Shown one piece after another: positions 9,601-18,933 of a DNA stretch of 41,798 nt. The stretch lies in the NCBI GenBank assembly GCA_037447655.1, contig JBBHKE010001120.1, forward strand, positions 178,946-220,743, in the 5' to 3' direction. The stretch's first letter is position 1. Each line of letters starts with the position of its first letter. The notes beneath the pieces are model-generated. The model was not told where the DNA came from. It saw only the letters and a list, made by a program, of their open reading frames with translations, and did no database searches. This stretch comes from Zygnema cylindricum (taxonomy: Eukaryota > Streptophyta > Zygnematophyceae > Zygnematales > Zygnemataceae). Both the position numbers and the translations under genes were made by a program.

Positions 9601-11060
9601 CGGGAGATCCATCTGCGTTTAGACTAAGCAGACCGGGTCGGTGAATTATTTCAACGTCATATTCTTGTAAGATTAAAGCCCATCGGGCTAGCTTCCCAGA
9701 AAGCTTATCGTTCGTCATCAGCCAATGCAAGGGCTGATGGTCAATTAGGAGTGTGAAAGGTTTTCCTTACAAATAATGGCGGAAGTGAACGACTCCCCAA
9801 ACCGCGGCTAGACACTCTCCTTCGTAGCTACTATAATTGGATTCAGCCCGATTATTGCTTCTACTCGCGTAAGCAACTACGTATTTCTCTCCGCTCAACT
9901 CTCTTTGTTTCAAGATGGCAGCGATTCCGGGTTTCCCCAAATGTGTTTCGAGACAAAAAAGGAGTTTGTGATTGGGAGGACGGAAAATTGGAGCACTAGA
10001 TAAGGCGGTTTTTAATTTTTGACATGCAGAAATCTGATGGGGACCCCATGTAAACGCCACTTTCTTCTTGAGAAGGTCGTTTAACGGAGATGCGATAGTG
10101 CTAAAATTAGATACAAACCTGCGATAATAATTAGCAAGTCCGAGAAAGGCTAGTAGACTTGTGAGGTCCGTGGGAGCAAGCAATTTACTGTTAGCCTCTA
10201 CCTTTGCTTTGAGAGGAGTGATCCCCTCAGCCGAGATAAAATGGCCGAGGTAAGGCACTCCCACGGCTCCAAAGGTGCATTTCGCTGGATGACATTTTAA
10301 TCCGACCTTTTATAATTCAGTCAATACCCATTTGATGTGAGCAGCGTGCTCTTCGATAGTAGCCGAGGCAATGATGAGGTCATCGATGTAAAATCTAGCA
10401 AACTTACAACCTCCAAGAACGGAGTCCATGACTTTTTGAAATACTGCCGGAGCATTTTTCAGTCCGAATGGCATTACGGCCCATTCCCATCGGCCGTCGC
10501 TTTCCCAAAAGGCAGTTTAATACTGGTCTTTTTCCTCTATCTCAATTTAATTGAATCCTTGACGGAGGTCAAGGATACTAAAATACTTTGCTCCACCTAC
10601 GTGATCGAATATTTCTTCGGCAAAAGGCATGGGATGACGATCTTGAACCGTTCTAGCATTTAGTTCACAATAGTCACCACACATTCGACGTTCAGTAAAA
10701 TTACCCTCGGAATCCTTTTTCCGAGGCATGACAGTGGGAGCTGCAAATGTGGAGTCTGGCCAATAGATTAGGCCAGCTTCCTCTAGTTCAGCACATCGCT
10801 TGTCTACCATGTCCCATTCAGTTTTTGACAAATGATGTTTCAGTTTAAATATTGAGCGGTCATCTTCGAGATCTATCGACATCTTATAAGCAGTGTGACG
10901 ACCCAAATTATTCATAGAAAAGGCAAAGGCATCCACATTTCGTAAAACTACGTCATTCGGTAACTCTTGCTCGGCCTTTGTTAAGTTGGTGCCGAATTTC
11001 CATTTAGGAGCATCGGGATTTTCGGTTGTCATAGCTTCCATAGCTTGTGCAAGGGCCAAA
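9600..11060 (-). pseudogene. reverse transcriptase and RNase H of the DNMT gypsy (left arm)
   Basis: RT begins in a 170-codon ORF (11059-10547) with KTEWDMVDKRCAELEEAGLI, RRMCGDYCELNARTVQDRHP and GGAKYFSILDLRQGF. It is then cut by a stop. The YIDDLIIAS (YxDD) segment follows near 10395-10370 in a broken stretch. An ORF (10264-9767) carries the RT thumb (PYLGHFISAEGITPLKAK, YYRRFVSNFSTI) and RNase H (YASRSNNRAESNYSSYEGEC). It is followed by a stop and then DHQPLHWLMTNDKLSGKLAR and the HRPG tail. The stops after LRQGFN, after VLTEL and after FRHYL are all shared with the right arm. Confidence 0.9.
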
Positions 11061-11980
11061 TGCTCATCTGCGATAAGCGTTTGACCTAACTCGTAAGCTA
11101 CAGGTGTCTGTTTAAAGCAATTAACCGAATGATTCTAACTGCATGTTGGAAAAGCACCACTCCAATGAGGAGTGGGTGGCATATGCATGGGACTTGCAGA
11201 CAGGACAGCCGTGTATGCAGAGATACACCAGAACATATGGCTAGGATTGAGGAAATCGTAGATAGAGATTTCCCGAACTGGTGGAATTGGAGAAGGAAAG
11301 AGGAAAAATTGAAATGTGGTCCCTTGGAGAGTGGGACGTAAAGATTTTCTTGATGCAATCCCCCCCCCAGCTCGTTGAGACGGATGTGCCTGAGAGTGGC
11401 GACCAGCTGCAAACCCAAGACCTAAAACAAAAGGCAAAGACTGAGGATCCATGACACGACCTAATAAAGTGCATTTTTGACGTTGAGTAAGACCAAGAGC
11501 GGCGGTAGTGCCAAGAATAAAATGCATGAGGTGTTCTCGTTCCGTAGAGGTAGGCTGTTCGAGCTCACCGGTATGGATGTTTCGGAGCATACCTGGACCG
11601 TCATTAGAGAATGCATGTGAATGTGGGTAAGAAACTAAGGTAGGAAGCACCTTGAGAGGTCGACACAGGACATTGACACTGAAATTAGGGGGACAATCCT
11701 TTTGAATGCAAGGCTACACTTTATGGAAAGGAAGAAGGGCAATCTGAATGTTTGTAGGAGGAGGACGAACTAACAAGTTGGCCTCACGAAGTCTACCAAT
11801 ATCGATCAGGTTCGTCCATTTGGAGCGAACTCGATGTACTAGTGAGCCTGGCGAGCAGCGTCAATAATAAGAGGCGGACCAATTAATTGTTCAACCCGTT
11901 GATAATCAGCCAAAACTGTAGGTCTTGGATCATTATAGGCTGCGACATTTTCCAAGATATACCCCATTGGATGATCTATA
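11061..11980 (-). pseudogene. C-terminal half of the retrotransposon DNA methyltransferase (left arm)
   Basis: From the junction at about 11980 down, the minus strand encodes motif VI (YILENVAAYNDPR) and then, after a shared -1 frame change, motif VIII (HRVRSKWTNL). The target-recognition region and motifs IX and X follow in a 171-codon ORF (11650-11135). TEREHLMHFI and RQKCTLLGRVMDPQSLP match DNMT3-type 'E..RV.GFP' and 'RQ.LLGRSW' ends. Motifs I-IV are missing because the sequence switches to plus-strand gag linker at about 11980. A proline-rich stretch then links it to RT. Confidence 0.8.
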
Positions 11981-12943
11981 AGTTAAAGAACCTAAGAAGG
12001 ACACCACTTCACCTTGGGTATCTCGAAGAGAGAGAGAGAGCGTTTAGGAATGCAATAGCAAATGGCGACTATGATGAAGGAACAATTCGCAACCTTCATG
12101 ACTCAAATGAAACCACAATTTACTGGCATGGCTCGCACTGTTGTACACATGCCCACGTTGGCACGTTGAATCTTACGAGATTCCACCATCCAACAACGAG
12201 AGGCCATGTTCGACAAAGGTTCGACCGATCACAGCCGTGACGGTAAAACTCCTAACACACGCATTCCTTTGTCATTCACTAAAGAACCTTCTCCTCCCTT
12301 GCCTGAAACCGCTTCAGCCAACGCGGGTGGAGCTCTCAACATAGTGGATCGAACTATACACGACGCACACCGCGTAAAAGAACACTTGTGTATTCTATCC
12401 ACTATTATCTCCAACTCACCACAAATTTCTCCGATCTCCTTTACCTCCGATAGCTCAGCTGCAGATGTCGCGTTACAAGCACTTCAGCTGCACAGAAATC
12501 TTGCTGCTATTCAGCCTATTTCTATAGAGGAGCGCAATTCCCTCGATCCCCACGTCAGTTTTCTGGAAAACGGGAAGGGTGCATTGTTGATCAATGGTAT
12601 AGCCCCTTCCTTGCCTCTCATGGATACGGGTGCAAAGCAAGTGATTTTGGGCTGTAGCTTTGCACTAAAGCTTGGTCTAACTCCGGACAAGCTTCAGTCC
12701 ACTTCTACTCGCTTGTTAACATCAGCGGGTACAACCGAGCCAGTCTTAGGAATCACTAAGGAACCGCTTGTTTTCAAGTTCCAGAACGGAACGGCCACTA
12801 ACTTTGCTGAAATCTCGGTTCACGCTCTAGTCACTAAATGTAGTGACTATGAATGCCTAGTGGGACAAGACGTTATATTTCGTGTTGGGGGTGGAGTTGA
12901 CATGCATGATCAGACATTTTCTTATAGGCCCACTAACTTATAA
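11981..12943 (+). pseudogene. gag linker and aspartic protease of the DNMT gypsy
   Basis: The start repeats the charged/Gln-Met linker seen at the end of gag. A 245-codon ORF (12206-12943) then contains a retropepsin-like domain: LPLMDTGAKQVILGCSFALK with an intact D-T-G-A active site near 12607-12640, a flap-like region, and YECLVGQDVIF...VDMHDQTFSYRP, the usual gypsy protease end. The ORF stops at TAA 12941-12943, but the same frame stays open into the methyltransferase. The first 860 bp are duplicated in inverted orientation at 18934-19795. Confidence 0.85.
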
Positions 12944-13853
12944 GAGTGCAAAATCTGCATTCCGCTAATTTCCGCTAGAAAGCCCATATCTGTTATGGCA
13001 AATTTGGCCACATTCCTACCTGCATTTTCACGGAATTCGGTGGGGGCCGAAATATTTCACTCATTGTCAGCAGAAGAAATTATGCGTGATAGTTCTTCTT
13101 TACCACAAAATTTCAATGACCCTGGTTTTGTTAGAGATACGAATGAATTTGACCGAATCTATAACCAAACCTTGTCCATTCCACTTTCTCCGGCCTCTCC
13201 TACAATCTTAGTCCCTACAGACTCTTCTAGGTTTCTTCACATTAATAAGAATCCGGTCCAATTGAAACCTCATCCAAATGGATTGGTGATTTTGGACCTC
13301 TTCCCTGGAATACGCACTTCTCTTCTTGCATGTTTGCGGAATGGATTATTAATCCAATTTTATCATTCGGTTGAGATTGATCCGTTAGCACGAAAATCAC
13401 AATTACATCATTGTAATCTGTTGCATTCCCAATACCCGCATTTGTTAACAAAATCTGCATACGAGCATATAAATACTGCTCTCCCACAAGACATACGGAT
13501 TGTGGGCAACCATCAGTTACATGATATTGGTCCAACTGTTCTAGTTTTTGGCGGATGGGAGTGCCAAGGAATGTCTCGGGCCGGGAAAGGTCTCGAATTA
13601 GCCGATCCCCGCACCAAATTATTATTTGAATTGGTTCGCATCCTGCATTTTCTACAAACTTTAGATCATCCAATGGGGTATATCTTGGAAAATGTCGCAG
13701 CCTATAATGATCCAAGACCTTCAGTTTTGGCTGATTATCAACGGGTTGAACAATTAATTGGTCCGCCTCTTATTATTGACGTTGCTCGCCAGGCTCACTA
13801 GTACATCGAGTTCGCTCCAAATGGACGAACCTGATCGATATTGGTAGACTTCG
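12944..13853 (+). pseudogene. retrotransposon-borne C5-cytosine DNA methyltransferase, N-terminal half
   Basis: A C5-cytosine methyltransferase catalytic domain (AdoMet-dependent cytosine methylation). From the Met at 12995 (268 codons): motif I LDLFPGIRTSLLACL (residues 100-114), motif II VEIDP (126-130), motif IV FGGWECQGMSRAG with catalytic Cys190 (codon 13562-13564), then DPRTKLLFELVRIL, and motif VI ENVAAY (232-237). Motif IV has Glu where most family members have Pro before the Cys. The frame is open upstream of that Met back to the protease stop, so it was probably part of the polyprotein. It ends at a stop just before motif VIII, which continues in the -1 frame. The N gap cuts the rest; the missing half survives in the two arms. 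Best resemblance by eye is to DNMT3-type enzymes. Confidence 0.88.
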
Positions 13854-13863
13854 NNNNNNNNNN
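13854..13863. other. assembly gap (10 N)
   Basis: Ten N bases interrupt the methyltransferase immediately after 'gatattggtagacttcg'. Sequence to the right belongs to an unrelated element, so the true distance and even the adjacency across the gap are unknown. Confidence 0.99.
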
Positions 13864-14062
13864 CTGCCAAGCCTAGAGGAACAGGGTGGACATGGTCAGA
13901 GGAGTAAAAGCCACCACCTCTCCTGCTGCTGCAGTATCTGTGACAACTTGATCTGTTAAGGCCATTAAGGTCTTCGCTTCCATTTAACTAACACGCTTCT
14001 CTTCGTCAAAGGTTCGACACAGCACCACCGCTGCGCTGACAGGAAAGCGCAACGGCGCAATT
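13864..14062. other. unassigned stretch after the gap
   Basis: No clear plus-strand ORF. A short minus-strand reading (Met at about 13983, roughly 37 codons, MEAKTLMALTDQVVTDT...) looks protein-like but is too short to identify. The base composition becomes more GC-rich from about 14000. Confidence 0.3.
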
Positions 14063-15598
14063 GTGTTTCACTATATGGGTAACGACGAACCCTCGGTTTC
14101 GCAGCAGCAACGCAGTTTTATAAATGATGGACGCTGCGATATCCTCGCACGCTGCGACGCTTCGAAAAGTCCAAAAGTGAAACCCTCAACCCCCGTGATT
14201 AAAGCCGCCATCTGTCCTCACGACCAACCTAGTCTCGGCAGCTTGGAAACTGCTTCTCTTCGCACAATCAATTTACCTTCGCTTCTGGAATTACCGGAAT
14301 TGTCTAGTTCAACAGTGTCTATGACGTCGTCGTCCTCTCCACCACCGAAAATGAGGAGACTGGTACAGGTGGGACAAGGAGATCCGAACCGTCCCGAGAG
14401 ATTGTTAAGGGCGGCGGAGGCCATGGTGGAAGGAAGCAGGTGAAGAGAAGTAGGAGTGGGGTCGGAACTTGAGGAAAGTGCCAGTAGCGAGACAGGACCG
14501 GCAAAGACCAGTGGAGGGGAGGGGTCAAAAACTCATAGGACCCTGAATACACCCCAACCCGAGAAGGTGATCAGGAATTTAAAGAAGATCATGAGCTATC
14601 GGAGGCGGAGGAACCGGAACGAGAACCAACGCCTCCGCCAATTGAAGAGCGCGCCTGAGATATAGAGGTGATGCGGGACCTAAGTAAGGAGAGTACCGCG
14701 GACAAGCAGTCGTCAGAAAGCGCGGAAAAGAAGGCTGAGGCACAAAACCCCAGTGGGGACGATGTGTTCCTCCTGCGAGGGAACAGAAGAGATCCGGAGG
14801 AGGAAAGTGAACAGGAAGAGGAAATTCCCGATTTCCTCTTCCCACTACCGGTCAACACCCAGCATCCGGACCTCGCCTTTAGCTTCGCCAAAAGGTTTTA
14901 TCGGAACCCCTCGGAGTGGCCCGAGGAATGGCGTATAGGGAAGCCTATAGATCCCATTCGTATCCCTGCCGAGGTTCCGTCACACCCAGCGTGGAATTTC
15001 ATGCGGACAAAAGACCTAGGAAATAATAATAAGGGTTATATGCAGCTAAACCCTCACGCCTTACCGTTCGTGGAAGTGGTAGAGGACAACTACACGTACA
15101 AGATTGATGTTCCCGGGTTACTCCGTCATTATCACCCGTGGGATATCTGCCTACACGACATCATCTCTAGAGCGGAGGTCACCCCTGAGGTGCGGGTACT
15201 CAAGCTGGCCCGAAAGAATGCACTGCAGCGGGCCCGAGCTGGAAAGAAACACGTGTCCTTTAGATTACGGAAGGTACCTCGGTGGGAACCGGCGGACAAG
15301 AAGCGGAGGAAGTTTCCCTAGTGGTTGAACTTGAAGAACCCTGGATTCCGGCACCCGAGGAGCCAGCGCCGGCGGACGTTCCGCCGCGACCCGCAGTACC
15401 GGAGGTTGAGGAAGGGGAAGATCAGGTTCGGGAACGAGTCACTCGGCGGCGGTTGGCAGCTGTAGATCATCACATCGCGTTACTGGAGACCCGATGTGAA
15501 CAGCTCCAAAATCAACTCGAAGCCCTTCGCCAGGAGTTCGATGAGTATCTCGAGGAAACATATGACATACTCCGGCAATTTCAGTTTCCCTGAGTTAA
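14063..15598 (+). pseudogene. acidic, coiled-coil-ended ORF of LTR element F (function unknown)
   Basis: I do not recognise this protein. Three ORF pieces in different frames appear to be one decayed reading frame of about 500 codons: 14063-14443 (Ser/Pro-rich); about 14521-15321, whose best part is 14668-15321, highly acidic and then IRIPAEVPSHPAWNFM and YKIDVPGLLRHYHPWDI; and 15282-15593, with a Pro/Ala/Glu linker and a strong heptad coiled coil (HHIALLETRCEQLQNQLEAL). Frameshifts and stops lie near 14443, 14655 and 15300. It ends about 40 bp before a polypurine-like tract and LTR, so it is the last ORF of its element. It could be a gag-like protein of a non-autonomous element or an extra 3' ORF. 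It is more GC-rich than its surroundings. Confidence 0.5.
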
Positions 15599-15638
15599 TC
15601 AAAGATCAGCGGGACGCTGAATCCTTAGTGGGAGGCAC

Positions 15639-16166
15639 TGTAACAGGGTTACACAAATGGGTACTTAGTGGCTAGGGCTAGGCTGCTATATTTGCGATTT
15701 CAGAGCAGCGCAGTTGCGATTTCAAAGCAGCGCAGTTGCAATTCCAGAGCAGCGCAGTTGCGATTCCAGACCAGCGCAGCATAGCAGCATAGCAACTTAG
15801 CGGCGTAGCAACTTAGAAGCGCAGCAGCGTAGCATCCCAGCATAGCAACGCCGCAGAATGTAGATTGAGCTATATAGTTCTAGAAGGAAGTTTTGGATAG
15901 ATCTCGGTTGATTGTGAAGTTCCACGTGTACAGCTGTATAGTACTAGGTTGACCAACAGTTAGTTAGTTTAAATAGTCGAGTAAGACCTAGTGCATGACA
16001 CCTCGAGTAGACCTACACAGCTAGCGCAACCTTGTACTCTCTTTCAAGTAATAAAGCACAACCTTGTCGGTGAGTTCTGTGTGCTCTTGCTGTTGCTACG
16101 GGAAGATCCTTGGTGTGTTCCACTGTGCACTGTGACGAGTTGTGGTGTATTATTGCCTCTTTTACA
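15639..16166 (+). repeat. probable 3' LTR of element F
   Basis: A purine-rich tract (agtgggaggcac) precedes TGTAACAGGG, a start typical of gypsy LTRs. The segment ends TTTTACA where copia A internal sequence resumes. A TATA-like 'tttaaatag' near 15968 and a polyadenylation-type AATAAA near 16050 are placed as expected for U3-R-U5. The 5' LTR is not in the window, so the call rests on structure alone. Confidence 0.5.
15694..15850 (+). repeat. 22-bp tandem repeats and AGC-rich degenerate array
   Basis: Four near-perfect 22-bp units based on GCGATTTCAGAGCAGCGCAGTT start at 15694, 15716, 15738 and 15760. They are followed by about 70 bp of looser 'tagcagcatagcaactta' units. The array lies in the U3 part of the element F LTR. 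Confidence 0.85.
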
Positions 16167-16677
16167 TAAATCTAGAATCTTTTCTCCATGATAGGTGGTT
16201 GTTTTTGGGAAGGGTAACCTGTGTGCTGTACCTTGAGCACATCCACTACAATCACTTCGAATCTCACTCTCACCAAACTGAATCCCTTCTTCTACTCCCA
16301 TCTTTTTCATCTCTCTTAACTTATCTAGATTCACATGCCCTATCCTCTTATGCCACCACATTATATCATGAACACCAACATATTAGATTTTCTTTTTTTC
16401 ATTGCTTAAAATCAGCCTAAACATCCCTTGGCTACCTTTTTCAACTGTGAAATAAACTTCCTCCTTAAAACTAGCAGTAAAGACTCCTTTCCTTGTGTTA
16501 GTATCTAAACCCTTATCATCTAATACAGATGTAGAGATGAGGTTTTTGTTCAACTATGGAATAAACATACATCAAAGAATGTAACGATGGATGTCTTTCC
16601 TTCTACTAACACTTTTAGAGCTACCGATCATACAAGAGTAGTAGTGAATCTCCTCTCATCCCCGTACTCTATCGCTA
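16167..16677 (-). pseudogene. copia A internal fragment (protease end and GAG-pre-integrase)
   Basis: Minus-strand sequence matches 7190-7699 and the reverse of 24071-24580. It includes the GAG-pre-integrase HHCC segment (WWHKRIGHVNLDKLREMKKM) and CSGCAQGTAHRLPFPK in an ORF at 16361-16044, which runs past the element F boundary. It is cut at 16167 by element F. As in the other copia A copies, gag is missing next to the LTR. Confidence 0.8.
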
Positions 16678-16831
16678 TGAAATTCTGTGGTCTCTATTAA
16701 CCCACAGAATGAACAGCATATGTAAAGCCTCTAGAATAATATTTGACCTTTTCACTTTCCCATTGAATAAGTGCTGCCCAGGCACACAAATATTTTGACC
16801 ACCCTCAACCCTGTGAGGACAAGACTCCCCT

Positions 16832-17870
16832 TGCAATTATGTGTCCTCCATTGGACTACAGAATACAGGAAGCCTCTAGATAGTATTTAACTAACCCACT
16901 TTAAGCCACGACCACTTCTGCCCAAGAAGGCAAACTGACAATTTGACTGCACCCTTGTGCAGCGTGGACTCCCTTGAGTCCGTAGCAAAAAGAATCACTG
17001 AAAACGGCCAACCAGCCGATAAGTTATGAGGTAGTAAAAATGCCAATTTGTACAAACTCTCAAAGTGAAAGGTGACTACCTACCAAAATTTTCTAAGTCC
17101 TGATTCTCTCTAATAACTCCTATCTACTGAAGTACGGACCAATCAGATTACTGTATCGTACACAAAAAGTACTACTGCCGATGTACCTTTTGTACGGGGT
17201 ATGTATGACAAGGCTATTAAGTGGACGTGTGTCCGCTTTTCACTCGTCCGTACGTTCCTCGGAATTCCTATGACCGAATGTCATCTCTCCACGTGGCTCC
17301 AGGTCATGCCACCTCACAAAACGCCAAAGTGACCACTCCGGGATTTCGGCGATGATGTGCGCCGTTGGATTTTATGCGAAACGCAATCTTAGCCGTAATA
17401 AATACTTGCGCGACATTTGTTCCGACGTCGAAATAAAATGCGTGGTATCCGTTTTGAATTAGCGTCGTACGACGTACTTTATATAACTGAATCTATGTAC
17501 GCCGTATACAGTTCTAGTTAAATGAATTTTATCCACTCGAACTAAATATATATCTATCACATACCATAGCACTTAGCATTGGTCCTAGTCTATTAGGATA
17601 AAGCTGACCGTTACCGGTCAACTTGACGAACCGCAGGTACCGGGATCAAATCTCTGGTTCGTCAAGTATATTTTTAGTAACCTACTAAAAATAGCTGTCT
17701 GTTGAACTAAGGCAACCATGGATCAACCTCTCTCTCTTACCTTCAGTGACTACAACAAGTAGGGGGGCTAGAGAGCGGAGGTGGAGGCAGGCTGTCCGTC
17801 CTTTTTCTTTTCCTTTTATAAAAACATATTTCAACCTAGAAAATACTGTAGAAATCTATAAATTTCAACA
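16832..17870 (-). mobile_element. solo LTR, copia family B
   Basis: The minus-strand LTR runs TGTTGAAATT to AATTGCA, 1039 bp, with no internal region attached. The flanks are gactcccct and cccttgagtc, consistent with a short CCCT target duplication within the host LTR. It contains a tRNA-like segment with an 11-bp perfect inverted repeat (17622-17632 / 17656-17666), a G-box at 17290-17295, GTAC palindromes near 17158-17200, a CCAAT box near 17140 and a 6-bp-stem hairpin at 16966-16981. It was probably formed by LTR-LTR recombination. Confidence 0.85.
17622..17666 (+). other. tRNA-like hairpin segment in the family B solo LTR
   Basis: CTTGACGAACC (17622-17632) pairs perfectly with GGTTCGTCAAG (17656-17666). 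The box B-like GGATCAAATCT (17643-17653) lies between them. It is antisense to the LTR and sits about 205-250 bp from the LTR start, the same relative place as the tRNA-like segments of the other copia LTRs. No complete cloverleaf was found. Confidence 0.45.
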
Positions 17871-18190
17871 CCCTTGAGTCAAATGCAAAAAGAATCACGA
17901 AATTTGCTTCCCTGAGCAGTAAGTTAGGCTGGCCAAAGATGGCCTTTAAATACAAAAGATCATTTGGAGAGAGGCGCCTCAAAAACGCTAAGTCTGTTAA
18001 CTCCTCAGAACTACTTACTACTATACTTTCGGCCAATCAAAAGAGTGTATAGTACAAGAAGGTACCTTTGGTCCTCTCTTTCTCTCTCTTTACATTCTAA
18101 CTAAAATATAGAAGTGAACTATTAGTCACCTCTTTTCAACACTCTATTTATTTTTCTAACACAGACCTAGAAAATACATAAATTTCAACA

Positions 18191-18933
18191 GTGTCCAATT
18201 ATGTGGTGCCACATAGAACAATGCGCCGCTATGTTCGAAAGCTGCCAAATATTCATTTGGGTTTGGCGAGGGCGACGACGTCTGTTTGATCATATATTCT
18301 TGGAGTGCTCTCGAAAAGTTCGTGTGTCCGCTCCTTGTAATCCCAACATTTCGTTTCGATCCACCTCGATGATCCGTAGGATGTGTGCAGAAACATCAGT
18401 GTCCAAAGTGTCGAAAGATTGCCTGCAAAGATAAACAGTCTCCCACCCGATAGGGCTTCTGTTGCGGCCTGTAACTGCCGCTTCGAGTGGTGGCAAACCG
18501 AAGTGTGTCGCCATGCTGGGCAATATGCAGAATTTCAAAAGCCATGGGTATTTCACGGGCAAAAAGCAACGCACGACCAGTGAGTTTTTCCAAAAAAATA
18601 GTGTCAAACATCAGTTGAAGTGGAAAGCTTCCAGCTTTTTGAATATAGCGACCGAGCAACGGTTGTCGCCCAAATAGAACATAATACGGGCTGAAATTTG
18701 CAAGACTTGCCTGATTTAACATGCGATATCCCATAGTAATGTAGCCGAGGGACTCGTCCCAAACCAAAATGTGTTTCTCTAAGCAATGCTTAAGCAAGGC
18801 ATGCTTAAATGTCTAGACTGCCCGTTCTGCTAGGCCATCGGCCTGAGATGATCGCGACTACTACGAGGATGATCGATGAGAGCCTCATCAAGCATCTCCT
18901 GAAATTCTCCCCGAAATTATGTACCTTGATCTG
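18191..18933 (-). pseudogene. gypsy integrase C-terminal fragment fused to protease
   Basis: The minus strand encodes the end of the integrase core (DQGTEF region) and the C-terminal part (KHILVWDESLGYITMGYRML, LANFSPYYVLFGRQPLLG). It is closely related to the arm copies, but RT, RNase H and DNMT are missing: at about 18934 protease sequence joins directly to the integrase TDQGT motif. Stops near 18820 and elsewhere. It ends at the copia A LTR. Confidence 0.8.

Larger units (their letters stand above)
6330..12842. repeat. left arm of a ~6.5-kb inverted duplication
   Basis: This arm is matched in reverse orientation by about 18934-25442. It contains, left to right, a non-coding flank, minus-strand copia A, minus-strand gypsy integrase to DNMT C-terminus, and then plus-strand gag linker and protease. 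Both arms have the same order, the same abnormal head-to-head junction, and the same stops in RT and RNase H. The spacer between the arms is about 6.1 kb. Limits were set by eye from where similarity stops. Confidence 0.85.
16678..18190 (-). repeat. copia A LTR interrupted by a nested solo LTR
   Basis: The copia A LTR reads on the minus strand from TGTTGAAATTTATG at 18190. After about 125 bp it joins the GTAC/CCAAT promoter block (18066 down), and it ends GAAATTCTGTGG... at 16678. At 17871 it is broken inside the second R hairpin by a 1039-bp LTR of another family; copia A resumes at 16831. The U3 between the first 125 bp and the promoter is deleted relative to other LTRs. Confidence 0.75.

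Noticed and set aside
14589-14891. Serine-rich minus-strand ORFs opposite the acidic element F ORF
   Set aside because: They are antisense shadows of a GAA/GAG-rich coding strand.
15694-15850. CRISPR array
   Set aside because: Units are contiguous 22-mers without unique spacers, in a eukaryotic LTR.
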